Assembly: GCA_965226945.1 (NCBI GenBank) | Contig: OZ245717.1 | Location: forward strand, 3,596,001 to 3,660,000 | Direction: 5' to 3' | Source: SYLG01 sp965226945 | GTDB taxonomy: Bacteria; Planctomycetota; Planctomycetia; Gemmatales; Gemmataceae | DNA length: 64,000 nucleotides | Part shown: one piece after another, positions 33,353-42,346 of the stretch | Position numbering within the stretch: position 1 is the first letter of the stretch | Layout: the number at the start of each line of letters is the position of its first letter | Program-made: the position numbers and the translations under genes | The notes under the pieces: generated by a model | The model's database searches: none | Seen by the model: the letters and a program-made list of their open reading frames with translations, nothing else | Told to the model about the DNA's origin: nothing

Positions 33353-33907
33353 TCAACCGTTCTTTTGGCTTTGCGCCAGGGTCATCAACTTGAGCACGGT
33401 GTTCCAGTTGCGGCCGGTCCCGCGGGTGGCGAGTTTCTTTTCAATCAGGGAGAGGGTAAATTTCGACCGGCCAATGCCGTCGGGGTAGACCGCATAGAGT
33501 TCATTGCCCACCAGTTCGATCGTCTCTCGGCCGGCGATGGCGGCTCGCAAATTTCTAACCGCCTCGGCACTGGGAGCCTTCTTGAGAAAAACCACGACGA
33601 GGTGACTCGGATCGTCAATTGCCGCGGATGGAAACGGATTGCTGTCGATCACGCTTTCCCACTGTTTGGGCGAGCGCAGGATGTAGTCGACGGCCACGCC
33701 CAATCGTGACGCGGTTTCTTTTTCCAGAAGCTGCTCCAGCGCCAGGAGATCGCCCGCAGCGCTTGTGAACAACAGATTACCGCTTTGTAGTAAGGTTGCG
33801 GGCGCCGAAAGGCCCAGATCGAGCACCATCTTCTTCAAATCCGCCATGGCGATGCGGGTGTTTCCACCGACATTGATGCCGCGGAGCAAGGCGATGGTGG
33901 GGATCAT
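33353..33907 (-). CDS. DUF1697 family protein
   Basis: A 184-residue protein starting M-I-P-T-IALLRGINVGGNTRIAMADLKKMVLDLG, the classical DUF1697 N-terminus; family lengths are 170-190. LQSGNLLFTS and a later SNPFPSAAIDDPSHLVVVFLKKAP are also typical, as is the end RNWNTVLKLMTLA. Function unknown; a ferredoxin-like dimer fold is known for members. I put the start at 33907 because family alignments begin there; ATGs at 33928 and 33973 are possible. Confidence 0.82.
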   Translation of the reverse strand: MIPTIALLRGINVGGNTRIAMADLKKMVLDLGLSAPATLLQSGNLLFTSAAGDLLALEQLLEKETASRLGVAVDYILRSPKQWESVIDSNPFPSAAIDDPSHLVVVFLKKAPSAEAVRNLRAAIAGRETIELVGNELYAVYPDGIGRSKFTLSLIEKKLATRGTGRNWNTVLKLMTLAQSQKNG

Positions 33908-34120
33908 CTTGGGGAGAGCCTTTTTCATGGCGAACGCGAAGGGGCCGGTCGGGGAAGAAGCGATTTTCGACACGATTCGATCTTAGCAAATCGCTTCCGG
34001 CGGTGACCGGCTCGACTGGGGAAAGCAAACGATTCAGACCGGCCCAGGCGAAATGGAAGCCAATTGGCAAGGGTCTAGATTAGAACTTATCGTCTGCCCG
34101 GCATCGAAGGAGTCAGCGTC

Positions 34121-36927
34121 ATGAAATCCCAGGACAAGGGTTCGTCATCCATTCATAAGGCTGCACTTTCTCGTCCCAAGACTCTGCCCTCGAACAAACT
34201 GACACTTCGTGACCGCCTATCCCAGCTCTCCATTCTGGAAGCGGTTCGTCATCTGGGTCCAAATGGCGAACGATTGATTGCCAAAAACGCCAACAAATGG
34301 GTTTTCGATATTCTCACCGACGTTTACCTCGGTAGCGATCTGTTTCGTTTGAACTTTCCGGTCAATGAACGAGACCAGCAGAAGACCATCGTGACGATCA
34401 CGTTGATGGCCGAAGCCCGAAATCGCTTGCACATCCACTGCACCAAGTGTGGTGGCGGCTGCGAACATATCGGCGCCGCCTTCTCCTTGATCCTCGAGCA
34501 AAAAATGGAATTAGGGCTCTCCGCGGCCCCTGCCGATTCCTCCGAGTCCCTGGAAAACCTTGACGAACAGAACCTTATCGAGCGGGCGCTCGCATTCCGC
34601 ATCGAACGGGCCAAGACCGAGAAAATGACCATCCCTCTTCGGATCCATCTCGGCCATGGACCAACTACCTGACCACCAACCACCTGAGCGGCAAAACCTA
34701 TCTGGTGACCTTGCGAGGGCTTGAACCGGGCGATTCCTGGTGCGACTGTCCCGATTTCCGATCGAACACGCTGGGTACCTGCAAACACATCATCAAGGTA
34801 TGCGCGAAGGTGAAGCGCCGCTTCGAGCCAAGGCAGTTGCAAAAGCCGCACCGGCCGCGTGAACTGGAATTGCGATTGCACTATGGGGCCGAGGTCGAAT
34901 TGAAATGGGTTGTGCCCGTGCCCCTGGACGAGGCGATCGCCGCGGTGATCCAAAGCGCTCAGCCCATCCCGGCGGACAACATCCCTGGCTTGATGAGAAA
35001 GATTCAGCGTCTGAAAAAACTGGGGCAAGAGGTTTTCATTCATCCGGATGCCGAAGAGTTCATTCAGCAACGGATGATTCAAGACCGCTTAGTGGCGGTG
35101 GCGAAGGAAATCCGCAATGATCCGGCCAGTCATCTCCTTCGCAAGGAGCTATTGAGAATCCCTCTACTCCCTTATCAATTGGACGGGATTGCCTTTGCCG
35201 CGAGTGCGGGGAGGGCGATCTTGGCCGATGAGATGGGCCTGGGCAAGACCATCCAGGCCGTTGGTGTCGCCGAATTTCTGGCGCGTGAAGTCGGCATCAA
35301 AAAAGTGTTGGTCGTTTGTCCGGCATCGCTCAAGTCCCAGTGGCGCAATGAAATCGAACGCTACTGCGACCGGGGGACCCAACTCATCAACGGAGCGGTT
35401 GCCGAACGAGAGCGCCAGTATTCCAATGAACAGTTCTTCACTGTCTGCAATTATGAGCAGGTTCTGCGCGATTTTCTTTCCATCGAACGCGCCTCCTGGG
35501 ACATGATCGTTCTCGACGAAGGCCAGCGGATCAAGAACTGGGAGTCCAAGACCAGCCGCGTCATCAAAAGTCTGAGGTCGCGTTTTGCCCTGGTGCTTTC
35601 CGGCACGCCGCTTGAAAACAAACTCGACGATCTGTATTCGATCGTGCAATTCGTCGACGACCGCCGGCTGGGGCCTGGATTTCGGTTCTTCCATCGGCAC
35701 CGGGTCGTTGACGAAAAGGGCCGGACCACTGGCTACAAGAATCTTTCCGAATTGCGCGAAGCGCTCAAGCCCGTGCTGCTTCGCCGCACACGCGAATCGG
35801 TCAAGCTTGAGTTGCCGCCGCGCACGGTCGAGTTCATTCGCATTCCTCCCACCGAAGAACAGGCGGTGATGCATGCGGCCCATATGAATGTCGTCGTGAC
35901 GATCACGCGCAAGAAGTTCCTCACCGAGATGGATCTGTTGCGTTTGCAAAAAGCCCTGCTCATGTGCCGCATGGCGGCCAACAGCACCGTGCTGGTCGAC
36001 AAGGTCGAACCGGGCTACTCGACCAAACTTCAACATTTGGACGAATTGATCGAGCGCATTTTCGAGGAGCCGGGCCGCAAGGTCGTGCTCTTCTCCGAGT
36101 GGACCGGCATGCTCAATCTGATCGAGCCGATCTTACGCCGTCATTTGCTCGATTTCGTGCGGCTAGATGGCAGTGTGCCCCAGAAGATGCGCCAAGCATT
36201 GGTTCACAGATTTCAGAATGAGTCCGATTGCGCCGTGTTCCTGACCACCAACGCCGGATCGACCGGCCTCAATTTGCAGGCGGCCGATACAGTTATCAAT
36301 GTCGATCTTCCCTGGAATCCGGCGGTGTTGGAACAACGGATTGCTCGCGCGCACCGGATGGGCCAGCAACGACCGGTACAAGTTTACAATCTGGTCACCG
36401 AAAATACCCTTGAAGAGAACTTGCTCAAGACGATTGCCGCCAAGAAAGATCTGGCCCTGGCGGCGCTCGATGCCGAATCGGCCGTCGATGACGTCAACCT
36501 AGTTTCCAACATGGAAGAGCTCAAAAAGCGTCTTGAGATCCTTCTAGGATCCAAACCCGAGGCGCCGTTCGATCAAAGCCAGGAAAGGCAGGTCCGAAAG
36601 CAAGAAGAGGTCATCAGCGCCGGTTCGGCTGGGGCGATCGAAGGTGCCCATCGTGAGCGTATCGCGGCGGCGGGCGGCGAACTGCTCAGTGCCGCGTTGA
36701 ATTTTTTCAATCAGCTCGCCCCAGCAAAGGAGAAGGATACCGCACCCCCCTCGGGATTGGTCGAGCAATTGCGGACGGGCCTCGGCGCCTTGGTCCAGGA
36801 CCAACCTTCCGGAAAGCCGTGCTTGACGATTGCGTTGCCTAGTCGCGAAATGGTCGATCAATTTGCCCTGGCCCTCGCCAGGCTCATGACGGCCGGGCAA
36901 TCTCCGCAGCCGGCCGCCAAACCTTGA
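34121..36927 (+). pseudogene. SNF2-family helicase with N-terminal SWIM region, split by a -1 frameshift
   Basis: One gene in two frames. Part one (34121 to about 34640) has a zinc region CTKCGGGCEHIGAAF. Part two, readable from about 34640, continues SSDPSRPWTNYLTTNHLSGK, then a SWIM motif (CDCPDFRSNTLGTCKH) and a complete SNF2 helicase: Walker A DEMGLGKT, DExx box DEGQ, HRMGQ motif VI. Family homologues read through this junction, so a base has been lost near 34633-34645, where part one runs into a stop at 34670. If real, the helicase would start late (34705, MTLRGLEPG) and lack its first zinc region. It could equally be a sequencing error. Confidence 0.8.
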
Positions 36928-36954
36928 ACCAAAACGGGCTGGTTAAAGCGCAAA

Positions 36955-37413
36955 TCATTTCTTGTGCTCTAAAGAAGCATCGGTACCGTCGTCGCGATTG
37001 AGCGTCTCCACCAGTTTTCCGAGAATCCGCGCCAGGTGGCGCCGGTCAGCTTCGGTAAGCGTCTCGTAAACGCGCGCGATCGCCTCATGATTGGCCATGG
37101 CGCTTTCCTTGCACACCAGCATTCCCTTGGGGGTCAGCTTGATCAGGGTGGCCCGGCGATCGGTCGGATGCGGCTCGCGGGTGACGAGCCCTTCGGCTTC
37201 CAGGCTGTCCACCAGTTTGGTGACGCTGCGCGGCGTAACATCGAGCGCCCCGCCGATTTGCGACATTTTGCAGCTACCCTGGCATTGCAAATTCATGAGC
37301 AGCCGGGCGCGCGCCGGTGTGGTCCCCGCCTTGGCGATGTCGGTGAAAAGGCGCTTGGTGTAAGCCTTGCCGAATTCCGCCATGAGCGGCGCAAGTTCTT
37401 CAGGTGATGGCAT
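36955..37413 (-). CDS. MarR family transcriptional regulator
   Basis: A 152-residue winged-helix repressor. The recognition region reads MSQIGGALDVTPRSVTKLVDSLEAEGLVTREPHPTDRRATLIKLTPKG, the MarR core with the Asp-Arg-Arg wing. It sits divergent from a membrane-anchored PQQ propeller, with a palindromic operator overlapping that gene's promoter, so it likely represses that gene and itself. Ligand unknown. Confidence 0.88.
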   Translation of the reverse strand: MPSPEELAPLMAEFGKAYTKRLFTDIAKAGTTPARARLLMNLQCQGSCKMSQIGGALDVTPRSVTKLVDSLEAEGLVTREPHPTDRRATLIKLTPKGMLVCKESAMANHEAIARVYETLTEADRRHLARILGKLVETLNRDDGTDASLEHKK

Positions 37414-37447
37414 CTGTGACCCTGGAGAGGCTCCGGCTGAAACGAGG

Positions 37448-37477
37448 TTGACAAAAAAGGATACCGGTCCATATTAT
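37448..37477 (+). promoter_or_regulatory. Promoter of the PQQ-propeller gene
   Basis: TTGACA (37448-37453), 18 bases, TATTAT (37472-37477). It is the closest match to a consensus sigma-70 promoter noticed in the window; the MarR operator overlaps it. Confidence 0.75.
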
Positions 37478-37487
37478 ACCGTTATCC
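37459..37487. promoter_or_regulatory. Probable MarR operator
   Basis: Inverted repeat GGATACCGGT-N9-ACCGTTATCC, nine of ten positions matched, spanning the spacer and -10 box of the promoter above. Confidence 0.7.
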
Positions 37488-37539
37488 TATCCAGGGCGGC
37501 CCCTTGCGTCACCTGGTTCAAGCGGTTTTGGAGCTGATC

Positions 37540-39339
37540 ATGTCTGAAGGTGCTGCCTTGCCCTCGGTTCGCCCGAATCCTTTTGACGACGTAAAACCTC
37601 GCGTTTGGCCGGCCGCCGTCATTTTGGCGTTAATGTGGCTTGCCATCGCCTCGACCTTTGTGGGTGAACCCGGGTTCATGGCCATCATGACCCGGATCAT
37701 GCTTGCACCCTTTCTTGCGCTTCTGGCAATCTTGATCTGGTGGTTGTCGGCCACGCGCCTGCCCTGGTTTGACACCTTGCTCGTACTCGCCTTTGTCGTG
37801 GTCAGTGGCTCTTTGTTGCTCGTGCCGCACGGGAAGGATGCCATGATGTATGCTCTTGCCGTTACGCCCTATGTGGTCACGGCCTGGGCGGGCTGGCTGA
37901 CCATCACCCCATTTCTCACCTGGAACTACCGCCTGGTTGGTTTGCTAGCTTGCATCGCCGCGGCCACCGGGTTTTGGAGTTTGATTCGAATCGACGGAGT
38001 GGATGGCGATTTCGTATCCGAATACCACTGGCGCTGGACACCCACTGCCGAAGCGAAGTTCATGGCGGAAAAGAAGGAAGAGCGAAACAAACTCGGTGAC
38101 GAAGTGAAGCTTGTGAAACCCGCCGATGTCAAAGTCAAACCAGGCGACTGGGCAGCGTTTCGCGGGCCCAACCGCGATAGCCGCGTTCAGGATGTGATGA
38201 TCGGCACCGACTGGAAAAACAATCCTCCCAAGGTCCTCTGGAAACATCGGATTGGCCCGGGATGGTCTTCCTTCGCCGTGGTCGGCAACCAGCTCTACAC
38301 CCAGGAGCAGCGTGACGAAGACGAAATGGTGGTTTGTTACAACGCCGACACGGGTGCGGAAGTCTGGTCGTACGCGGTGCCCACGCGATTTACCGAAGCG
38401 ATCGCCGGAGCTGGTCCGCGGGCGACCCCGACTTACCATGAAGGCAAGATTTTTAGCCAGGGGGCCAATGGCCACCTGATTTGCCTCGATGCCTTTACGG
38501 GGAAAGAACTCTGGAAAAAGGAAGTCAACAAGGATACCGACGCTCCCACGCCGCAATGGGGATTTTCCGGATCTCCCCTGGTGCATAAGGGAATCGTTTC
38601 GGTCTATGCGGGTGCAAAAAACAAGACCCTTGTCGGTTACAAGGTCGATACGGGAGAACTGGCCTGGGTCAGCTCACGCGAAACGCCGCCGGAACTGAGC
38701 TACTGCTCGACCCATCTGGCCAACATGGACGGAGTCGACCAACTTCTCATCCTCTCCGACCGCGGCGGCACCGCCTACAACCCGGAAACCGGCGAACTGA
38801 TCTGGGAACATCTGTGGGAAACCGGCGGCGTCGTCCGCTGCGTGCAACCGGCGTTGATCGATGGCTCGGACTTCCTCATTGGCACGGGACTTGGCGTTGG
38901 CACCCAGCGCGTGCATATCGAACACAAGGATGGGAAATGGACTCCCACCGAAGTCTGGAAAACAACGCAATTTAAACCCTATTACAATGACCTGGTCATT
39001 TATGAAGGCTTTGCTTATGGCTACGACAATAACTTCTTTTGCTGTGTCGACCTGAAAGACGGCAAGATCAAATGGAAAGCCCGCGGTTACGGCAGCGGTC
39101 AAGCCTTGCTCCTGGCCAAGCAAGGGCTTCTTGTGATCCTCACTGAAAAAGGCGAAGTGGCCCTGGTCGAAGCCAAGCCACAGGCTCACAAGGAGTTGGG
39201 CAAGATCAAGGCGATTGAAGGCAAGACCTGGAATCACCCCGTGATTGCCAACGGCAAGCTCTTCATCCGCAATGGCGAAGAAATAGCGTGCCTGGAACTG
39301 CCCAAACCGACCGATGGTTTGGCCAAGGATGGGAAGTGA
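37540..39339 (+). CDS. Membrane-anchored PQQ-type beta-propeller protein
   Basis: A 599-residue protein with about five membrane segments in the first 165 residues (AVILALMWLAIASTFVG, IMLAPFLALLAILIWW, LLVLAFVVVSGSLLLV, ALAVTPYVVTAWAGWL, LVGLLACIAAATGFWSL) and then an eight-bladed PQQ-like propeller: WAAFRGPNRDSR opening, blades such as MVVCYNADTGAEVWSYAVP and HLICLDAFTGKELWKKEV. Start MSEGAALPS follows GGAG by six bases. The architecture recalls membrane-bound quinoprotein dehydrogenases of the GDH type, but the PQQ ligands cannot be confirmed and most Planctomycete members are non-enzymatic. Controlled by the divergent MarR. Confidence 0.87.
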   Translation: MSEGAALPSVRPNPFDDVKPRVWPAAVILALMWLAIASTFVGEPGFMAIMTRIMLAPFLALLAILIWWLSATRLPWFDTLLVLAFVVVSGSLLLVPHGKDAMMYALAVTPYVVTAWAGWLTITPFLTWNYRLVGLLACIAAATGFWSLIRIDGVDGDFVSEYHWRWTPTAEAKFMAEKKEERNKLGDEVKLVKPADVKVKPGDWAAFRGPNRDSRVQDVMIGTDWKNNPPKVLWKHRIGPGWSSFAVVGNQLYTQEQRDEDEMVVCYNADTGAEVWSYAVPTRFTEAIAGAGPRATPTYHEGKIFSQGANGHLICLDAFTGKELWKKEVNKDTDAPTPQWGFSGSPLVHKGIVSVYAGAKNKTLVGYKVDTGELAWVSSRETPPELSYCSTHLANMDGVDQLLILSDRGGTAYNPETGELIWEHLWETGGVVRCVQPALIDGSDFLIGTGLGVGTQRVHIEHKDGKWTPTEVWKTTQFKPYYNDLVIYEGFAYGYDNNFFCCVDLKDGKIKWKARGYGSGQALLLAKQGLLVILTEKGEVALVEAKPQAHKELGKIKAIEGKTWNHPVIANGKLFIRNGEEIACLELPKPTDGLAKDGK

Positions 39340-39387
39340 GCTCACGTCCGTTGGCGCTTTGATTCGAGAAGCAGCGTAAATATCGTT

Positions 39388-39424
39388 AAGGAGTAGGGAG
39401 CCTTTTTTCGGCTCCTTACTCCTT
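39388..39424 (+). terminator. Hairpin terminator after the PQQ-propeller gene
   Basis: Arms AAGGAGTAGGGAGCC and GGCTCCTTACTCCTT pair over 15 bases with one mismatch; the loop holds six T. The next gene starts 15 bases later, so a T-tract is missing and termination may be incomplete. Confidence 0.6.
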
Positions 39425-39439
39425 TGGCGATTTCCACCC

Positions 39440-40711
39440 ATGGCTTTTGAACCGATCAATATTTTTTCGCGAACCATTGATCCCGATGGCGTGTTTGGCT
39501 TGATGCAAAAGCTGGGCAAGAAACTCCTCATTGAGAAAAACGGCACGACCTGGACCAAGGCCACGATCGTGGGGGAGCGTGCCGGTTGGTTTGGCAAGGC
39601 GCCGCAACTGATCATCGGCCACAGTGCCGAATATTGCCAGGGTGAATCTTGGAAGGCCCAGCGCGAGGGGATGGCGGGGTACTTCTCCCGATTTCCTGGA
39701 GGAGAGAACAAGGACAAGGTCCTCGTGGCGATTCATGGATTCGAGTTTGCCCTGGCGGTCCGATCCGACGATTTCGACATCGACGACGCTGGCGATGTTC
39801 GCCGTTCCTGGCTGGAAGCGATCTGCCGGCATCTCGATGGCGTGCTTTTCTCCCCCAGTACGCTGCGCGATGCCAGCGGCCGCATCTTGTTGGGATCCGA
39901 TGGGCAATTCGATTCGAGGGCTCAGTTTCCCAAGGTGCTCATCAGCATCTCTTTGGATGAGAGCCCGAATCGAAGCGCTGAACCAGCAAACGATGTTACG
40001 GAAGCACTCGATCCCCCATCGGCCAATCGTGTGGCACAGCGGGCCATGGTATTGGCGGCGATGGTCAATCGTGGCTTTTTAGAACTGGATTACCGTAAGG
40101 AGCCGTCGCAGCGCCTTGCTTCGGGCCACCGGCACATGTGGGAATGGCTGAAAAAGATGGGACTATTTGAGGAGTTCGAACCGGACGAAGCGAGTATTTT
40201 TCAACGGGGTCTGGGGAAACTCGACGAGCAATCTGTGGTGAATTCGATCTGGCGGCTGGAGGGACTTACCGTACTGGCCTGGGCCCTGGGTCGTGGACCT
40301 TTGCCACCCTACGACGAATTGGCCCAAAACCAGAAGATCAATCGATCTTTGGAGTTTCTGGAATGGCCCGCCGCGGAAGCGGTCGTCGCCGGGGCGCGCC
40401 TTCGCCCCAAAGCCGAACTGGAAGCGATGCATAAATGTCTGCTGGCATGTCATTGGCGCCTGCGGAATTTTCGCTTGAACGGACAGCCGGTCGATTTCGA
40501 GGAGTTCTCACGCACTTGCTGGTTTGGGGGTTTCGACATCCGCGCGTTTCGGATCCTCGAAAAGGACCTGGCTTTGGGCAAGCACCCGATCGCCAAGGCC
40601 TCAGAAGACCTGGTGGACACAGTTGCCAGCTGCTCGAGGGAACGGCACCTGGCGATCAATTGGTTGTTGGGGTACAGCAAGATCTACAGCGAAACGGATA
40701 CTTCAACTTGA
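39440..40711 (+). CDS. DUF4272 domain protein
   Basis: A 423-residue soluble protein. The first 200 residues are mixed alpha/beta (DKVLVAIHGFEFALAVRSDDFDIDD). The C-terminal half matches DUF4272: NRVAQRAMVLAAMVNRGFLELDYR, HMWEWLKKMGLFEEFEPDEASIFQ, SVVNSIWRLEGLTVLAWALGRGPLPPYDEL, and the terminal RHLAINWLLGY. This family is of unknown function and often acts as an immunity or housekeeping helical domain in scattered genomes. Not linked to neighbours by overlap; a hairpin precedes it. Confidence 0.8.
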   Translation: MAFEPINIFSRTIDPDGVFGLMQKLGKKLLIEKNGTTWTKATIVGERAGWFGKAPQLIIGHSAEYCQGESWKAQREGMAGYFSRFPGGENKDKVLVAIHGFEFALAVRSDDFDIDDAGDVRRSWLEAICRHLDGVLFSPSTLRDASGRILLGSDGQFDSRAQFPKVLISISLDESPNRSAEPANDVTEALDPPSANRVAQRAMVLAAMVNRGFLELDYRKEPSQRLASGHRHMWEWLKKMGLFEEFEPDEASIFQRGLGKLDEQSVVNSIWRLEGLTVLAWALGRGPLPPYDELAQNQKINRSLEFLEWPAAEAVVAGARLRPKAELEAMHKCLLACHWRLRNFRLNGQPVDFEEFSRTCWFGGFDIRAFRILEKDLALGKHPIAKASEDLVDTVASCSRERHLAINWLLGYSKIYSETDTST

Positions 40712-40766
40712 TTGGCAGGCGTTCCGTTTTCCTCAGCGGATCGATTGGGTTTTGAATCCGTTCGGT

Positions 40767-41399
40767 TCAACCCTTATTTTCTTCTGGTAAGACCCTCAGA
40801 AGATCTTTTATGAGGTGTTTTGCATACCCATAGTTGGGATCGATAGACAAGGCCGCTTTCGCTTCACTGAGAGACGCTTCGTACTCTCCCCGGGCGCGCA
40901 AGACACTCGCCAGATTGTAGTGAACTTCGTCTGGGTCTCCGTCCAGGCAAGTAAGGGCCCTTCTATAGCATGCTTCTGCTTCATCCAATCGACCCTGTAT
41001 GGCGAATAGAGCCCCCAAGAAGACGTGGCCTGCCTGGATGCGGGGGGCGGCTTCAATGGCTTTTCGATACCACTCCTCGGCCTGTTGAGGAGCCAGGCGT
41101 TGACGGTGGAGGTGCCCCAATTCCGTGTAGATCATAAAGCGCACCTCATCGGGGCTAATCTCTAGGATCTGTGTAAAAGCCGCTTCGGCCTCTGCGTACC
41201 TGGCCATACTGACGAGACTTGTAGCCAGGCGAAACGTAGCTCCAAAATGCTTGGGGTGGGATTCAAGAAATCGATTTGCCAAATGAAAGCATGTCGCCGC
41301 AAGCTCGTCTTCGCTTGCCGCTTTCAGTTCAACGAACTGCTTGGAGTGATCGCTTGAAGAATCCTCTGGTACGTTCACGGTGTATTTACCTGTTGGCAA
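40767..41399 (-). CDS. TPR protein
   Basis: A 210-residue protein with at least four tetratricopeptide repeats: ATCFHLANRFLESHPKHFG, YAEAEAAFTQILEISPDEV, PQQAEEWYRKAIEAAPRIQ, LDEAEACYRRALTCLDGDP and YEASLSEAKAALSIDPNYG. No signal peptide. The start is TTG at 41399, the family gives no help with the N-terminus. Likely a protein-protein scaffold; partner unknown. Confidence 0.82.
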   Translation of the reverse strand: MPTGKYTVNVPEDSSSDHSKQFVELKAASEDELAATCFHLANRFLESHPKHFGATFRLATSLVSMARYAEAEAAFTQILEISPDEVRFMIYTELGHLHRQRLAPQQAEEWYRKAIEAAPRIQAGHVFLGALFAIQGRLDEAEACYRRALTCLDGDPDEVHYNLASVLRARGEYEASLSEAKAALSIDPNYGYAKHLIKDLLRVLPEENKG

Positions 41400-41431
41400 A
41401 ATATCAAAGCTATGGGATTTAAACTAATTTT

Positions 41432-41599
41432 CTAATTATTATGGTGCTTCAATAAGGGGCGATTTATTGCTGGATTTGCCAACATGCAGAGAGTTGCAGT
41501 GACGACAGCGGCTCCACCGAATGCGGCAATCCATCTTCTCTTAATCTTAGCCTTGCGGAACGATTCGCTAGCCACATTTGGCAACGGAAGCCAAGGCAT
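41432..41599 (-). CDS. Possible small membrane protein coupled to PhnB-like gene
   Basis: Fifty-five residues, starting MPWLPLPNVASESFRK, with one hydrophobic helix (RRWIAAFGGAAVVTATLCMLA). Its ATG overlaps the stop of the upstream gene by one base (TGATG), which supports translation; otherwise the evidence is weak. Confidence 0.4.
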   Translation of the reverse strand: MPWLPLPNVASESFRKAKIKRRWIAAFGGAAVVTATLCMLANPAINRPLLKHHNN

Positions 41600-42030
41600 C
41601 AAGTGGTCGCAGAGGCCACGGTGATCTTCCAGCCAACGCCAAAGCGATCCCGGATCATGCCGAAGCAGGGAGACCAGAACGTTTTGGCCAGCGGTAGCTG
41701 CACCTGGCCCCCTTCGGCCAGAGCGGCGAAGGCCTTGCGGGCCTCCTCTTCGTTGGGCAGGGCGAGATACAGGCTGAATCCGTCGAATTGCGTTTGGTCG
41801 TCGCACCCATCGGAGAACATCATCGTCGCGTCGCCGATGCGGATGGTTGCATGCATGACTTTTTGTTCGAAACCGGGCTGCAGCATGCCTGGGGGCATCG
41901 GTTCGGGACTGTCCTTGTAATGCATCAGGAAATCCACCTTGGCCCCCAGCGCCTTGCCATAAAAGGCAATCGCCTCTTCGCAGCGGCCCGCGAAAAAAAG
42001 ATAGGGCTGGATTTGCGGCGAGTTCGGCAT
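41599..42030 (-). CDS. PhnB/YjdN-like VOC protein
   Basis: A 143-residue protein of the PhnB-type VOC family: PYLFFAGRCEEAIAFYGKALGAKVDFLMHYKDSPEPMPPGM, MHATIRIGDATMMFSDG, and PLAKTFWSPCFGMIRDRFGVGWKI, the last being the characteristic W-x-x-x-F-G-x-x-x-D-x-F-G-x-x-W end. Role unknown despite the family name. The start at 42030 is favoured because AAGGA sits seven bases upstream; ATG at 42036 is too close to it. Confidence 0.88.
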   Translation of the reverse strand: MPNSPQIQPYLFFAGRCEEAIAFYGKALGAKVDFLMHYKDSPEPMPPGMLQPGFEQKVMHATIRIGDATMMFSDGCDDQTQFDGFSLYLALPNEEEARKAFAALAEGGQVQLPLAKTFWSPCFGMIRDRFGVGWKITVASATT

Positions 42031-42036
42031 GGGCAT

Positions 42037-42346
42037 TTCCTTAAGGCGTGAAGTAAGGAAGAGTCAGCGGGCCAACAGACCGCGTTTTCCGCGTTGGATC
42101 TAACCTAGCGCGGAGTTGATGGCGAATCCAACTTAAGGAAAACCATTGGGTCCTCCAGCCTCAAAGCTCATGAAAAGCCCGCAAGGTGGTCGCGTCCGGG
42201 CCCTTGGAAGCCTGGCGCAACCGCTTAGTCTAATTGATGTTGGCTCCCCGCCTGGAAGTTGCCGGCGACTAGGCCCATTTTCGCTGGTTCCGCTGGCTGA
42301 TGAAGGATTCTCGAATTCGCCTCTCCCCGTGTTGAGGATTTGCATC
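42037..42346. other. Intergenic stretch between divergent genes
   Basis: About 310 bases with no recognised gene, repeat or hairpin. It should hold promoters for the PhnB-like and toroid genes; none is obvious. An in-frame extension of the downstream gene covers much of it but lacks coding character. Confidence 0.4.

Noticed and set aside
34630..34680. Programmed -1 frameshift in the SNF2 gene
   Set aside because: No XXXYYYZ slippery site or strong downstream stem-loop was seen; a base loss explains it more simply.
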